Below, one piece after another: positions 10,697-20,190 of a stretch of 64,000 nt of DNA (its first letter is position 1; every line of letters begins with the position of its first letter). The position numbers were made by a program, and so were the translations under genes. This DNA comes from Dipteris shenzhenensis (lineage: Eukaryota > Polypodiophyta > Polypodiopsida > Gleicheniales), in assembly GCA_047967505.1 (NCBI GenBank), contig CM106540.1; one strand, given 5' to 3'. Below the pieces are notes generated by a model. That model was not told where the DNA came from. It searched no databases and saw only the letters and a list, made by a program, of their open reading frames with translations.

Positions 10697-12517
10697 CCTC
10701 TCTGTGGGTGCCACCTGTCTCGATCTCCTAGCTCTGCTTCTAACTAGGGCTATAGTAACCCCTATGGGCCGAGCCCCAAGCCTGAACAGGGATGGGAGGT
10801 CGCTCAGTGTCATTTGCATGTTCGTCCGTTGTCGAGTGCGGCGTGCCTCAAGCTCTGGGTCTCTGTTGCGTCTGCTATCAGTGACTGTAGGGTGCGTGCG
10901 GTCTGATTGAAAGAACTCTGTGATCCTGCTCTGAAAGGGAATGGGTTCTGTGTCTGAGGACTGTCTTTGCATCCTGAGTAAGTGCTCCCTTTAGCAGACA
11001 GCCTCATGGATGAAGGTGGCGAGACATTCCTGGTCTGGGTATGAGAGAAGTCTGGAAAATGGCCCAAGACCCCGTCCATAAAAAGGCAATGGTATCGACC
11101 GCGGATCTCGTAGTACAAGGGGCATCTGAACGCGAAGTGCTCCTCTGACTCCACCTCCTATAATGCGCATATGCATCTCTCCCTGGGTATCCCCTCAACT
11201 CGCCTGCTCTCAATATGGAGTCAGTGTGATGAAACTTGAAATTGCCCAATAGAGATCCTCAGTGAGTGTGGCAAGTGGATCCTAGTGTACTCTAGTGGGA
11301 CAATGAAACCCTCCTCAGAGATGTGCAGACAATGGTCTTTGTAGAAACTAAGCTTCACTGGAAGCTCCCTCGGCTCCAACCACGTCCTGAATGTGTGTAA
11401 CTGTAGTAGATCTTCTCGAATGACCTGGTTGACCTCGTGGTATCCTAGTGGGATAGATGGAGCGTCTAAGCTGTACTGAAAGGGAGGCAGCCTGTCTATG
11501 TGAAGCCCCAATCTCTCGAACCACCTACGTGTCTGTGCATACCAACCTCTCTCATCCCCCCCATCTGCGAGGCCCATGGATGAAGATAGAGCCAGCCATG
11601 GCAACCTGCATCACTTCGCTGTACTGGACCCGTACGGTCTGACGCGGTGTAGATAGGTAATGGTTTGGAACGCCACATCTAGCTACAGTGGGGACGCGCC
11701 AAACTCGGCCTGAATGATGTGCTATGGTACTGATGGCTTGCTTCGGATCATCCACAAGAGCAAGAGGATCTATAATCGCTCCACCCAAGCCCACTCTGTG
11801 TCTGAGAGATCCAGCCCCCAACAAGGGCTGTCGTACATGCCCGCTGGTCGAACCAAGGAGTCGAAAAGAAGAGCCTTGGTCCAAGGGTCCTGAAAGTGCA
11901 AGTGGAAGCACTGTCTCTCCAGGTGAGCAAGTGAGGCATATCCCGGCTCAAGCAGGCCTGCATCACTAGTCCCATCTTGAAAATCGGGCCAAAGAAGACG
12001 ACCCCAAGTAGGTATATGAGGAGACGATCTCAACCGGCGATCCATCAAATGTGAATTGCTCATTGCACATGACGGCTCGAGATGTGTTGAAGATCGTTAC
12101 CTTGGTCTTGCCAAGGTTGACCTTCAGATCACGTGACTCACAAAAAACCTATAGTGCATCCAGATGTCGTTGGAGGCCCTCAACGGAGGATGACATCAGA
12201 ACCACGTCGTCCACGTATAAGAGTATCTGAATCAGCGTGCTAGTGAGAGAGCAGCCAGCCCCTCCCAGTGATCCCATAAAGGTCTCGAGCTCGTCTATGT
12301 AGAGGCCAAACAAGGTTGGTGACAATGGGCAACCCTGTTTGACCCCAATCGTGTTCATAATCTCATATGTCCAGCACCTGTCCGAACTCTGCCTGAGACT
12401 CTCATAGAGTGCCATAACAACCCATATGATGTCTTCGTCATACCCCAATGTCTGTATGTGTCTTATGAGGCGGGCTCGTGGGACCGTGTCAAAGGTTTTG
12501 CGAAAATCCACAAAGCA
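10697..12517 (-). mobile_element. LINE-C: RT palm to C-terminal end, minus strand
   Basis: The element starts abruptly at 12517 inside the RT (VDFRKTFDTVPR) and runs leftwards to about 10697. It keeps the RT core (12511-12149) and then, with several frame changes, the post-RT blocks DPKQAISTIAHHSGR, EDLLQLHTFRT, FIVPLEYTRIHLP and SEEHFAFRCPLYYEIRG. A polar tail reaches the foldback element. The missing 5' part and its abutment on LTR-like sequence suggest truncation by an LTR element. Confidence 0.75.
12149..12511 (-). pseudogene. LINE-C reverse transcriptase core
   Basis: This 120-codon frame holds the catalytic palm of a LINE RT. It starts with DFRKTFDTVPR (motif A, whose first Asp coordinates metal), followed by GVKQGCPLSPTLFGLYIDEL (motif B, QGCPLSP) and LLYVDDVVLMSSS (motif C, YVDD). 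It then stops at a TAG after HLDAL, where related proteins continue; the next codons downstream read VFCESRDLKVNLGKTK, the usual motif D/E region. All catalytic residues are still present in this stretch, so this is one of the better preserved pieces in the window. Confidence 0.85.
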
Positions 12518-12800
12518 AGGAGATGAGAGACTGCAAGGGATCTTGAGACAATAGGGGGAAACCTCTACTCATATAGGCACAACTGCTCCACACTGAGATG
12601 GTCACAAGTGAGGGAAGGGGGGCCTATATATAGGCAGCCACCCTTGGGCCGACCCACAGCCCTAGGCAGACCAACCCCCTACTGTATAGGGCCGACCCCT
12701 ACAGCACATGGGGGTTGGCACACAGCCCTATAAATGGGTTGAACCTTGTCTACAGGGCCCTCCAAGGAGCCGACCCCCTCAACCCTATAAAGAGGCTTCT
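12518..12800 (-). repeat. LTR fragment related to 17.43-17.59 kb
   Basis: About 110 bases here (12545-12655) match 17456-17556: CTACTCATATAGGCACAACTG against CTGCTCATATAGGCACAACTG, then TGAGGGAAGGGG and CTATATATAGGC or CTCTATATAGGC. On the minus strand the latter reads as a TATA box. The flank to 12800 is rich in GCCGACCC and CCAACCCC motifs. I read it as the U5/R/U3 part of a copia 3' LTR on the minus strand, truncated at 12517 against LINE-C. Confidence 0.5.
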
Positions 12801-12811
12801 AGATATCATTT

Positions 12812-12814
<3 letters not shown>

Positions 12815-12865
<51 letters not shown>

Positions 12866-12870
12866 CCCAA
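12815..12870. repeat. (CT)n(CA)n microsatellite
   Basis: About 20 CT units followed by about five CA units. The block, with its TATCATTTCCTCCCT flank, is the reverse complement in character of the (GT)n...(GA)n...GGAAATGATA block at 14547-14632. Confidence 0.92.
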
Positions 12871-13062
12871 ATGAAGACATAATAGAAAGGCTCATATTCA
12901 TTCATCAAGTATGAAATGACAAGTACAAGCCTTTATAGGCTACACACACATACTAGCACAAGTGCGTATGGGACAAGTCCCATGGTGACACGTGGCAATC
13001 ACACCTACTAGGTTTCTAGTACAACACATCTCACACACTCTTTGGCTATGATATCTCCAACA
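12871..13062 (-). repeat. Element A, 3' LTR (partial)
   Basis: This 192-bp block matches 14639-14846 in direct orientation (AGACATAATAGAAAGGCTC, TTCATCAAGTATGAAATGAC, CAAGTCCCATGG, TAGTACAACACATCTC). Read on the minus strand it starts TGTTGGAGATATCATAGCC and contains CCTATAAAGGCTTGTACTT, a TATA-like promoter. It is directly followed by the polypurine tract at 13063, which fixes it as a 3' LTR. Its outer end does not align colinearly with the other LTR. Confidence 0.72.
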
Positions 13063-13070
13063 CCCCCCTT
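13063..13070 (-). other. Element A polypurine tract
   Basis: On the minus strand this reads AAGGGGGG directly before the LTR start TGTTGGAG. In LTR retrotransposons such a tract primes plus-strand DNA synthesis. Confidence 0.7.
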
Positions 13071-13399
13071 CAGAGCAAAGAGTGTGAGACCCAACACGCA
13101 AGGAGTAGACCGATCCCTCCTCCACCGCAATATTGCAAAGAGCAAGTCCAACTATCCAACACCTCCGTGTGATAGTGACTTCTCAGTTAGCTTGCGACCA
13201 GCAAGGGAAAACCATCACTCGTCACCCCCCCTTACTCTGGTCAATACCATGATACCAAAGTGAAAAACCGTCCAATCATTTTTGGGAGACAACCCAGGGC
13301 AAAGTACCTCTTATTGACTCCAAATACATTCATTTTAGAGGGACAACTCAAGGCTGAGAACCTTTATTGACTCAACACAAAAAGACTAGTACCACTAAT

Positions 13400-13645
13400 C
13401 ATCATCTACCACCTCAGAGAGGGATAGATCATGCAATATAGCAGATAAAGCTTGCTGCTCAGGTCCAATAGATGTGGTGTAAATATTCTTGAGTTGGCTC
13501 AAGTAGTGAGGTCAAGATGATGAAGTAGTTTGTTAGCAAGCTTCACACTAATAAACGCCAGTGCTTTGTCATTTTGCTCATCCCAAGCTGAGAGTTGTGC
13601 TGATGGGTCTTCACCACAAGGATGAGGCTCCATAGTAGCAAACTG
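13400..13645 (-). pseudogene. Element A: copia gag N-terminal remnant
   Basis: The minus strand from about 13630 reads QLSAWDEQNDKALAFISVKL followed by NKLLHHLDL. This matches the WxxxDxxAxxxIxxxLxxxxLxHI pattern of plant copia gag proteins (UBN2/DUF4219 region), the capsid part. It ends at an in-frame stop after DLTT and no protease, integrase or RT follows before the polypurine tract. The element is thus a copia deletion derivative that could move only with help from another element. Confidence 0.62.
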
Positions 13646-14522
13646 AGGTAACAAATTTCACAGCAGCAAATGAAGAGCCAGCAAGCTGAAATGAATAACC
13701 AGCAAATGAAGGGTCTGATTTAGGGCTCTAAAATGGAACAGCCGCCTTCACAAATGCAAGGCGGTTGAAGAAATGCTTGAATAAACATGTCCAGCAGCTG
13801 GTCGATGACCTCGGAGGCCTCCCTAATGAAAACACAGCAAGAAAATGATTTGAAATGCAGAACTGAACCAGTAGAGGAGCCCTTGTGGTCGAGACAACAG
13901 CTCCAAATGCTGCAGTGGGTCTGAAATGAGCAAGGCAACTCAGTAGGACAGTTCGAAATGATGTAGCACTGTTCAAAGTGCTGCAGCAGGTGTGTAGGTG
14001 TTCCAAAGCGCAACAGCAGGTCCATCGATTCACCAGGACAACTCTGAATTGCTGTAGCAGGTCACCACAGTGAACAACAGCTGTTGTAGGTGTGCTGGAA
14101 GGCCAGAAACAGTCCCGAAAATGCCTCTGTTGTAGGCGGTTATGCTGCAGGAGCCTCAGAACAGCTCGGAAATGCCTTCAATGACCTGGAACTTTTGCAA
14201 ACGACGTGCACAGTCGGTCGGCTATGCTGCAGTAGCAATGGAAGGGCTGTTTTTGGCGATGAAACCTCCACACGTGCAGGCGCTTGTAGAACAGGGTGCC
14301 GACCAGCAAGCAATTGGCGCCTAAGAGCACCTAGAGCACTCGAAACAGCTTCTAGGCAATCCGGATGGAGGTGGCTATGAAGGTAGGCTTGTGGACTGGC
14401 GGAGACGGATGCAAATGGCTGCAAGAAGAGGCAGCTAGAGGCGAAAATGAGGCGGCTGCAAGGAGAGAGCTAAGCAGAATTAGGGTTATCTTGGAGAAGA
14501 TGACCTGGCAAGACGATGACCT
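13646..14522. other. Element A internal region without clear coding
   Basis: This region between the primer site and the gag remnant is rich in GCAGCAGG, GCTGTAGCAG and AGGAGCC motifs. Open frames on both strands (14025-13720 minus, 14090-14380 plus) show no domain I recognise. It is probably the leader of the element, expanded by short imperfect repeats. Confidence 0.45.
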
Positions 14523-14534
14523 GCTCTGATACCA
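14523..14534 (-). other. Element A primer binding site (initiator Met tRNA type)
   Basis: On the minus strand it reads TGGTATCAGAGC, the standard plant copia site complementary to the 3' end of initiator methionine tRNA. It lies exactly next to the LTR start at 14535. Confidence 0.85.
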
Positions 14535-14546
14535 TGTTAGAAACAT

Positions 14547-14590
<44 letters not shown>

Positions 14591-14846
14591 TGAGAAAGAG
14601 AGAGAGAGAGAGGCTAGGGAGGAAGGAAATGATACTCAAATGAAGACATAATAGAAAGGCTCGTATTTATTCATCAAGTATGAAATGACGAGTGAAGTAC
14701 AAGCCTTTATAAGCTATGCACACACATACTAGCACCAAGTGCATATGGGATAAGTCCCATGGTAACACGTGGCACTCACATCGACCCACTACTAGATCTC
14801 TAGTACAACACATCTCGCACACTCTTTGGTTATCATATCTCCAACA
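14535..14846 (-). repeat. Element A, 5' LTR
   Basis: This 312-bp LTR runs, on the minus strand, from TGTTGGAGATATGATAACC to CATGTTTCTAACA, so it has TG...CA ends. It includes a TATA-like CTTATAAAGGCTTG, a GA run and about 20 GT units (14547-14588). The primer site abuts it. Its inner 200 bp match the partial LTR at 12871-13062. Confidence 0.78.
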
Positions 14847-15180
14847 CAACCAACAGGCCTAGGTGGTCGGCCAGCAGGTCAGCCACCTCAAACTATAAAA
14901 GGGGCAAGTCTCCTCAAAGAGTGGCCATGCAAGCCCCCAAGGCTGGCCAACACAAAGCGCCACAACAGGGGCTGGCTTGCAGCAACCAGCAGGCCATAAG
15001 GAGCCTTAGACAAAGCTGGACCTGGGAGCCCTAGCAATAGTGTGCCACCATAGTGGCCCCATAGGACCCTGAGCCACCTCCACAAGTAGATCTGGCCTAC
15101 TCTACACTAGGCTAAAGGGGGGGGGCAGGCACACCCACAACAAGGCCCTCTATCTATGCGGCATCAGGAGATGCTGACCT

Positions 15181-15200
15181 CCAACACCCCTTCTCAACTC
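15181..15200 (-). other. Element B: LTR start and polypurine tract
   Basis: On the minus strand the sequence reads GAGTTGAGAAGGGG then TGTTGGAGGTCAGC, which is the usual polypurine tract followed by the TG start of a copia 3' LTR. The LTR would occupy the GC-rich stretch 14847-15186 and may continue on the far side of element A at 12.5-12.8 kb. Confidence 0.55.
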
Positions 15201-17295
15201 CTGGATGGAACATGATCTCTAGGGAGTTGGGTGTGCGCTGGAACAATGGGAGGAATCCGTCATGTGATGCTCAGTCACTGAAGACAGCCACAGTTACTAT
15301 AGAAGAAGCCCCCTCTTGGCACAAACCATCTTAGTGTAATCATTGGAATGCTCCTAGGCCACTAGTGTGACTTGCGAGGCATACTCCTCTGGTCCAGTAT
15401 TGGTATAATAATCCAACGGATACTGCCATCAGTGCAAGGTCTGCTTCCATGTATGGGCAATTGTATCTCAAAGCTATATATAGCCCCTTCTCAAGTACAA
15501 CCTAGTACATTGCCCCCTAGATCGATGAACCAAGGTGCTCCAGTAACAATGGCCATTTAACTGCTCACTTGGATCAATTTGCGGTGTCTGGATTCCTGCT
15601 CTGGCATCATCTAACCCATTCGGATCTCCAGCAACTCAACAAACAATAGCTGCAGCAGAACGCGAGGAAACCCCACAAGATCTGCCAAGTCATGACATCC
15701 AAACAAATACACACTGGTAAACATACTGCCACCTGAGTCAACGGGAACAACTCCTCGTGGCTCGAGGTCTTGCCTAAAAGGCTACCTCAATCAAAGACTC
15801 CTACTGCATCTGTCGGGTGGGTCCCGTTGCCATGTACAAGCAAGCAATCCTCCATCTGGAACCAGAAAGCCTGTTGGCATCACATCCTGCCTAGCACAAC
15901 ACAAGGAAACCCCCTCTAGATCTGCCAAGTCATGACGTCCAAACAAATATACATTGGTAAACATATTGCCCACCTGAGTCAACGGGAACTACTCCTCGTG
16001 TCGCGAGGTCTTGCCTAAAAGCCTACCTCAATCAAAGACTCCTACTGCATCTGTCGAGCGGGTCCCCGCTACCACGTACAAGCAAGCAATCCTCCATCTG
16101 AAACCAAAAAGCCTATTGGCATCGCATCCTGCCTTATGCTATTAGAAAGCTGGGACAATTGATGTGATGGCCACAGATCCTTCCTTCTGCTCACTAGTCC
16201 CCTCTTTGATTCTCTGAGGACACTACAGCAATAATGACCTTTTTGGCCACAACGATTACATGTACATGAGGCCTTCAATGCTTCCCTTTCCTCAACTTCC
16301 TTCCCTTCGGCTGAGATCATAAAGCCTTTGATTGACTGTCATAGGTACGATCTATAAATCTCTCCTCCTGGTCGAGCACCATTGGGACCAATTCCTCCTA
16401 GGTCAACATATTCATCCTTCCACTGGTTATCAAGAACGAATAGAATGCAAAATCCTGAGAAGGGACAGCAATATTATGGTCATGTCTTCAGATGATATCT
16501 GCTTTCCCACATGGAGGATCTCTTGCTAAATTTTCTGTAACTTGTTGTTGTGCTTCCGCATCGAGGTAGACTTCGTGGGATCCAACAACCTCATCTGGAC
16601 TTCCAAAGAGACCCTTTTCCTGGGAGAGGTTCAATTGTATACTTTTGGCCACCGTCATATGCTTCACATGATTAATCAATTGAGAAGTACAGTTTAGAAA
16701 TATGAACGACCTTACCCTCGCATTGACACAGTCCCACGGCTGAGACAGGGCCTCAGCCTCCTCCTGCTATAGGATCTCTAGGTTGGACACAAGGGGATCA
16801 AGCCTTTCAACTCCCACCAATATGAAGTCTGCCAAAGCATATGACTAGCACGGACTCCATCATGACCCGCCAGACACCATAATTGGGGCCATTCAATTGA
16901 CAGCTGATCGAAAAGGTGGGCAAAACTGAAGTTTTTGCCTTGCTCTCCGCCGTCTCAGCCAGGGTTGACATGTCGGAGTGAAGAGGGAATCAAACTGGAA
17001 GAGAGAGTGGATGGAAAAGAAGGTATAGAAGGGGATTGATGGAAAAAAGGAGAGGAGAGGACTGAAGAAGATGATGAAGAGACTTCGGGCCTAAGTGTCT
17101 TCCCACCTTTGCTGTCCCGACCCTTGAGAATCCCTCCTTTCGAATCTGAAAACACCCTTCAAACGAACCATGGCACCCGTACAGTCCACACCTCTGCACA
17201 CTCTTCACGAACACCTCCAAACAGCAGCCTTAAACCTCCTCTCAGTTTGCTGGCTCAACACTCCCTCCACGTCTCGGGTCTCTAGCCGACCGTGG
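15187..17295 (-). mobile_element. Element B internal region: gag-only copia remnant
   Basis: Minus-strand frames from 16679 downwards show a gag-like region (VAKSIQLNLSQEKGLFGS), then CNRCGQKGHYCC at about 16255, which resembles a CCHC zinc knuckle with its last Cys displaced. It then reaches a repeated region (15661-16142) with PVDSGG, possibly a decayed DSG protease site. No integrase, RT or RNase H is visible before the polypurine tract, so the element lost most of pol. The 16.8-17.3 kb part is leader sequence. Confidence 0.5.
15661..16142. repeat. 240-bp tandem duplication in element B gag/protease region
   Basis: Two copies, about 15661-15900 and 15901-16142, share TCTGCCAAGTCATGAC, CCACCTGAGTCAACGGGAA, TCAATCAAAGACTCCTACTG and GTACAAGCAAGCAATCCTCC at a constant offset of 240. 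Because 240 is a multiple of three, the duplication kept the frame. The copies differ by several substitutions. Confidence 0.82.
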
Positions 17296-17307
17296 CTTCT
17301 GATACCA
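17296..17307 (-). other. Element B primer binding site
   Basis: On the minus strand it reads TGGTATCAGAAG, the initiator Met tRNA-type site with one change near its end. The next base, 17308, starts the LTR. Confidence 0.7.
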
Positions 17308-17386
17308 TGTGAGAAGTGCAGCGGAACTGAATAGAAATGGAGAGAGAGAGAGACAGAGAGACAGAGACAGAGACAGAGAGCAAACT

Positions 17387-17425
<39 letters not shown>

Positions 17426-17600
17426 AGACAGACTGCAAGGACAAAACCCCACTACTGCTGGGGAAAACCTCTGCTCATATAGGCACAACTGCTCCACAGT
17501 TAGATGATCATAACTGAGGGAAGGGGAGCCTCTATATAGGCAGGAACCCCCCCCCCCTTTTTAGTCAGCTGGTCATGTGGGCTGACCCCCTACTCTCTCA
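17308..17600 (-). repeat. Element B, 5' LTR (partial, U5 to U3)
   Basis: The LTR begins with TGTGAGAAGTGCAGCGG next to the primer site. It contains GA-rich microsatellites (17340-17422) and a minus-strand TATA box (CCTATATAGAGG at about 17530-17541), and it matches 12545-12655. I could not find the far TG end; similarity fades after about 17600, so it may be truncated. Confidence 0.55.
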
Positions 17601-18327
17601 AGATCAGGAGAAGACACTGGAAACAACAGCAGGATGAGCTGCAGCAGCAACATTGACCTTCACAGACAGGACTGGGATACACAAAAATGGGCTATGCAAT
17701 GCAGCACGCAGATCAAAACGCTGGGCTGCAGCACAAGTTGACACTGCTGCAAGAAGACCACACATCTCATCTGAACATGCCAAAGCTGATCTTAGGGTGG
17801 CTGAGTTTCAAAATGAACTTGCAACCATGGAGCAGGAACACGTAGAGCTCTCCTAGCTTTGTGATCAACATACACATCTAGAAATGTCCCATGAGGCTTT
17901 ACAGACAAAGCTGCTACCCCTTCAAGCTGAACTGTCTCTCCTAAAGATAAGTACGAGAAGTACAAGTCTGGCTACAAGCACATCTGATGATGTGGCATGC
18001 TACACATCGGTCCACACACAGAGAAGCATGAGGACTTGCACAATGTCATGGATACTATGAGGAGGAAGACGATGCACAACCCGGTGTCACGGTAGCTCCT
18101 TGACAGTTTTCATCTGGAATTTTCTTTCACATTGGTGCAGCAAGCAAACAATTTTACAGCTTTACACTTCAATTTCGACAATTTGAACTCTTTGAGCTAT
18201 TGTATATATAAAGGGTGCACACCGTTCTTCTTCACACCGTTATAAGGCCAAGAGCCAGTTCATTTTATTTCTGTATTTTTATAAAGCATAAAGCATAGAA
18301 TTAGCCATTCCTCAATTGCCAACCCTC
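17601..18327. other. No gene seen; plus-strand promoter-like motif
   Basis: No coding domain is recognisable. TATATATAAAGGGTG at 18202-18216, followed by CTTCTTCACACCG and an A/T-rich stretch with TATTTTTATAAAGC, resembles an LTR promoter and polyadenylation region on the plus strand. No matching partner lies in the window. Confidence 0.35.
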
Positions 18328-19166
18328 CATTATGTTAGAATCTCACTGTGCCCACCTGTGAGCCCCCGATTTGAGGGGACAAGGTGCAGTGAGAGGTAGA
18401 AGGGCTGGGGAGAGACCCTGGCCGGCATCAGAGGGAGGATCGCATGGTAAATATAGGCGACCAGCACACAGGCTGGTCGCAGCCTGCAACAGCAGGTATG
18501 AGGGGGCTCTAGGCCTCACATGGAGGCACCAGCAGCAGCACAGACTGGCCGCCCAGGGCACCCTTATATAGGGGCCTGTGGCTAGCCAAGTTGGCCCAAC
18601 CAGGGCCACCGACCAGGGCCAACCCTGGTCAGTTTATGGGGCCCCTATGGTCGGCCACCAGACAAGGTAACCGACCCTGCTGGTCGGTCATTGGAAGGGG
18701 CCTGGGCAGAGCCTATAAAAGGCCCACTTCTGCATTCAGCCTGGCATCCAGTGCAATACAGAAAGCCCTTCTCCAAGGCCGTGTTCAGCACTCAGATCTG
18801 GGACAGTTTTGTGAGAGAGAGTTCATCAGTTTTCTCCAGCACCCTGCTGTGATTTGTATTGCTCCCTTGGAGCCATTTTCTGCCCACCATCCGGTGGATG
18901 AATATACTCTCTCTCTCCGTCTATATTTGCTGTTATTTCTGAGTGTGTTTTTGTTGCATCTGTGATCATCTATCTAAGTTGAGTGTGTAAGAGTTCGAGA
19001 GATCTTGGGTGGAGGATTGAGTGATTCATTCCCTCCTCGTTTCTAACACATCTAAGTGTGTTTTTGTTGCATCTGTGATCATCTATCTAAGTTGAGTGTG
19101 TAAGAGTTCGAGAGATCTTGAGTGGAGGATTGAGTGATTCATTCCCTCCTCATTTCTAACACATTA
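18328..19166 (+). mobile_element. Solo LTR with 5-bp target duplication
   Basis: The LTR (18333-19161, 829 bp) has perfect 8-bp inverted ends, TGTTAGAA and TTCTAACA. It is flanked by identical CATTA at 18328-18332 and 19162-19166. There is no primer site after it, no polypurine tract before it and no second copy nearby. This is the classic signature of a solo LTR left by recombination between the two LTRs of an integrated element. A TATA box (CCTATAAAAGG) at 18712-18722 marks the U3/R boundary. The element family cannot be told from the LTR alone. Confidence 0.88.
18938..19163 (+). repeat. 113-bp tandem duplication at the 3' end of the solo LTR
   Basis: Copies 18938-19050 and 19051-19163 differ at about three positions (TCTGAG/TCTAAG, CTTGGG/CTTGAG, CTCGTT/CTCATT). 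Both end with TTCTAACACA, so the LTR end motif appears twice. Confidence 0.92.
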
Positions 19167-19930
19167 GCCTTCCTATTCACCATGGACAATGAATGATAGC
19201 GGACGGGGAACTTACTATAGGGATCTAGAGGTTATAGCCCGCAAGTTATCCTTGTTCCGGGTTTCCTATGATGAATGTCTTAGATTAGCCTTGTATCAGT
19301 CAATGACCTGAACAAACCATGTACAAGGGATAGCATGTGACCTATGGTGTTAGGATTACTTCGACATGGGACTGAATAGGCAACCTCACTACTTGACCAA
19401 GCACCCATTGGGATAGTTAGAGGTGACAGCACACAATGCTGACATCCGAGGTGATCTGACCCTAAGGCCACTTGGTTGAGCTCAGTGCACTGGAGGTGCA
19501 CATGGAGGAGTTAAGATAGCACCAAAGAGTAAAAGGATGGCACAATAAGATATCCGAAGTCGCCGAAGTCATTAAGAGACCAAGCAAATGGAATGGCTAA
19601 GGAAGATATGTAGCGGGAGATAGACTATCCTCACTCTCTCTCATGCTCAATACTAACTAAAACTACAAGATGATGCACTCCATACACAAAGTGATGTTGT
19701 GGATGTGAGTGAGAATCAGAGGGAGAGAATATAGTCAACTGAATAATGAATGCCCAAAGGGCTGAATACAGCAAAACTGGAAGACTAGACTACCTAGAGG
19801 AGGTGAATCCTCACTAGATCCTTGAAGAGGATGAGGCTACCCTGCTGGTCTGCTGCGAGGCGGCCTAACTCTACTGCTCTGAAGGCTTGAAGGCCTGAGG
19901 AGTGGATCAAGAATGAGGGCCAAAGGCTGC

Positions 19931-20190
19931 CCTTTTATAGGCTAATAGGTCAGCCTGGCCGACTTGGTCAATGCCGACCGTTGACCTTGGTCGGCTGGTC
20001 AACGCCGGCCATTGACCAAGCCGGTCAAGAAAGTCAACATTGACCAAAAAGGCAACACATTGCCTTTTGATCAAAAAGTCAACTATGCGTTCTTTGAACT
20101 GCAATGACGTGGCATTGACTGTGTGCTGATTGCTGATTGCGCAAGGCTACCTGAATGTCTATACGAACACCTGTGTGACTTTGACCTAGC
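19931..20190 (-). promoter_or_regulatory. LTR-like U3 promoter with dense W-box cores
   Basis: On the minus strand a TATA box CTATAAAAGGGC sits at 19929-19940. Upstream of it (19967-20185) are ten TTGAC cores, counting both strands: 19967, 19981, 19998, 20012, 20024, 20033, 20040, 20078, 20115 and 20181. Several are TTGACC, the WRKY-binding W-box form. CCGAC cores are interspersed. The layout resembles a stress- or defence-responsive retrotransposon U3. LTR ends could not be fixed. Confidence 0.5.

Noticed and set aside
13720-14380. Overlapping frames rich in Cys and Ser on both strands, considered as a small secreted protein
   Set aside because: They are inside element A between primer site and gag, with no signal peptide pattern that holds up and repeated GCAGCAGG motifs that explain the composition.
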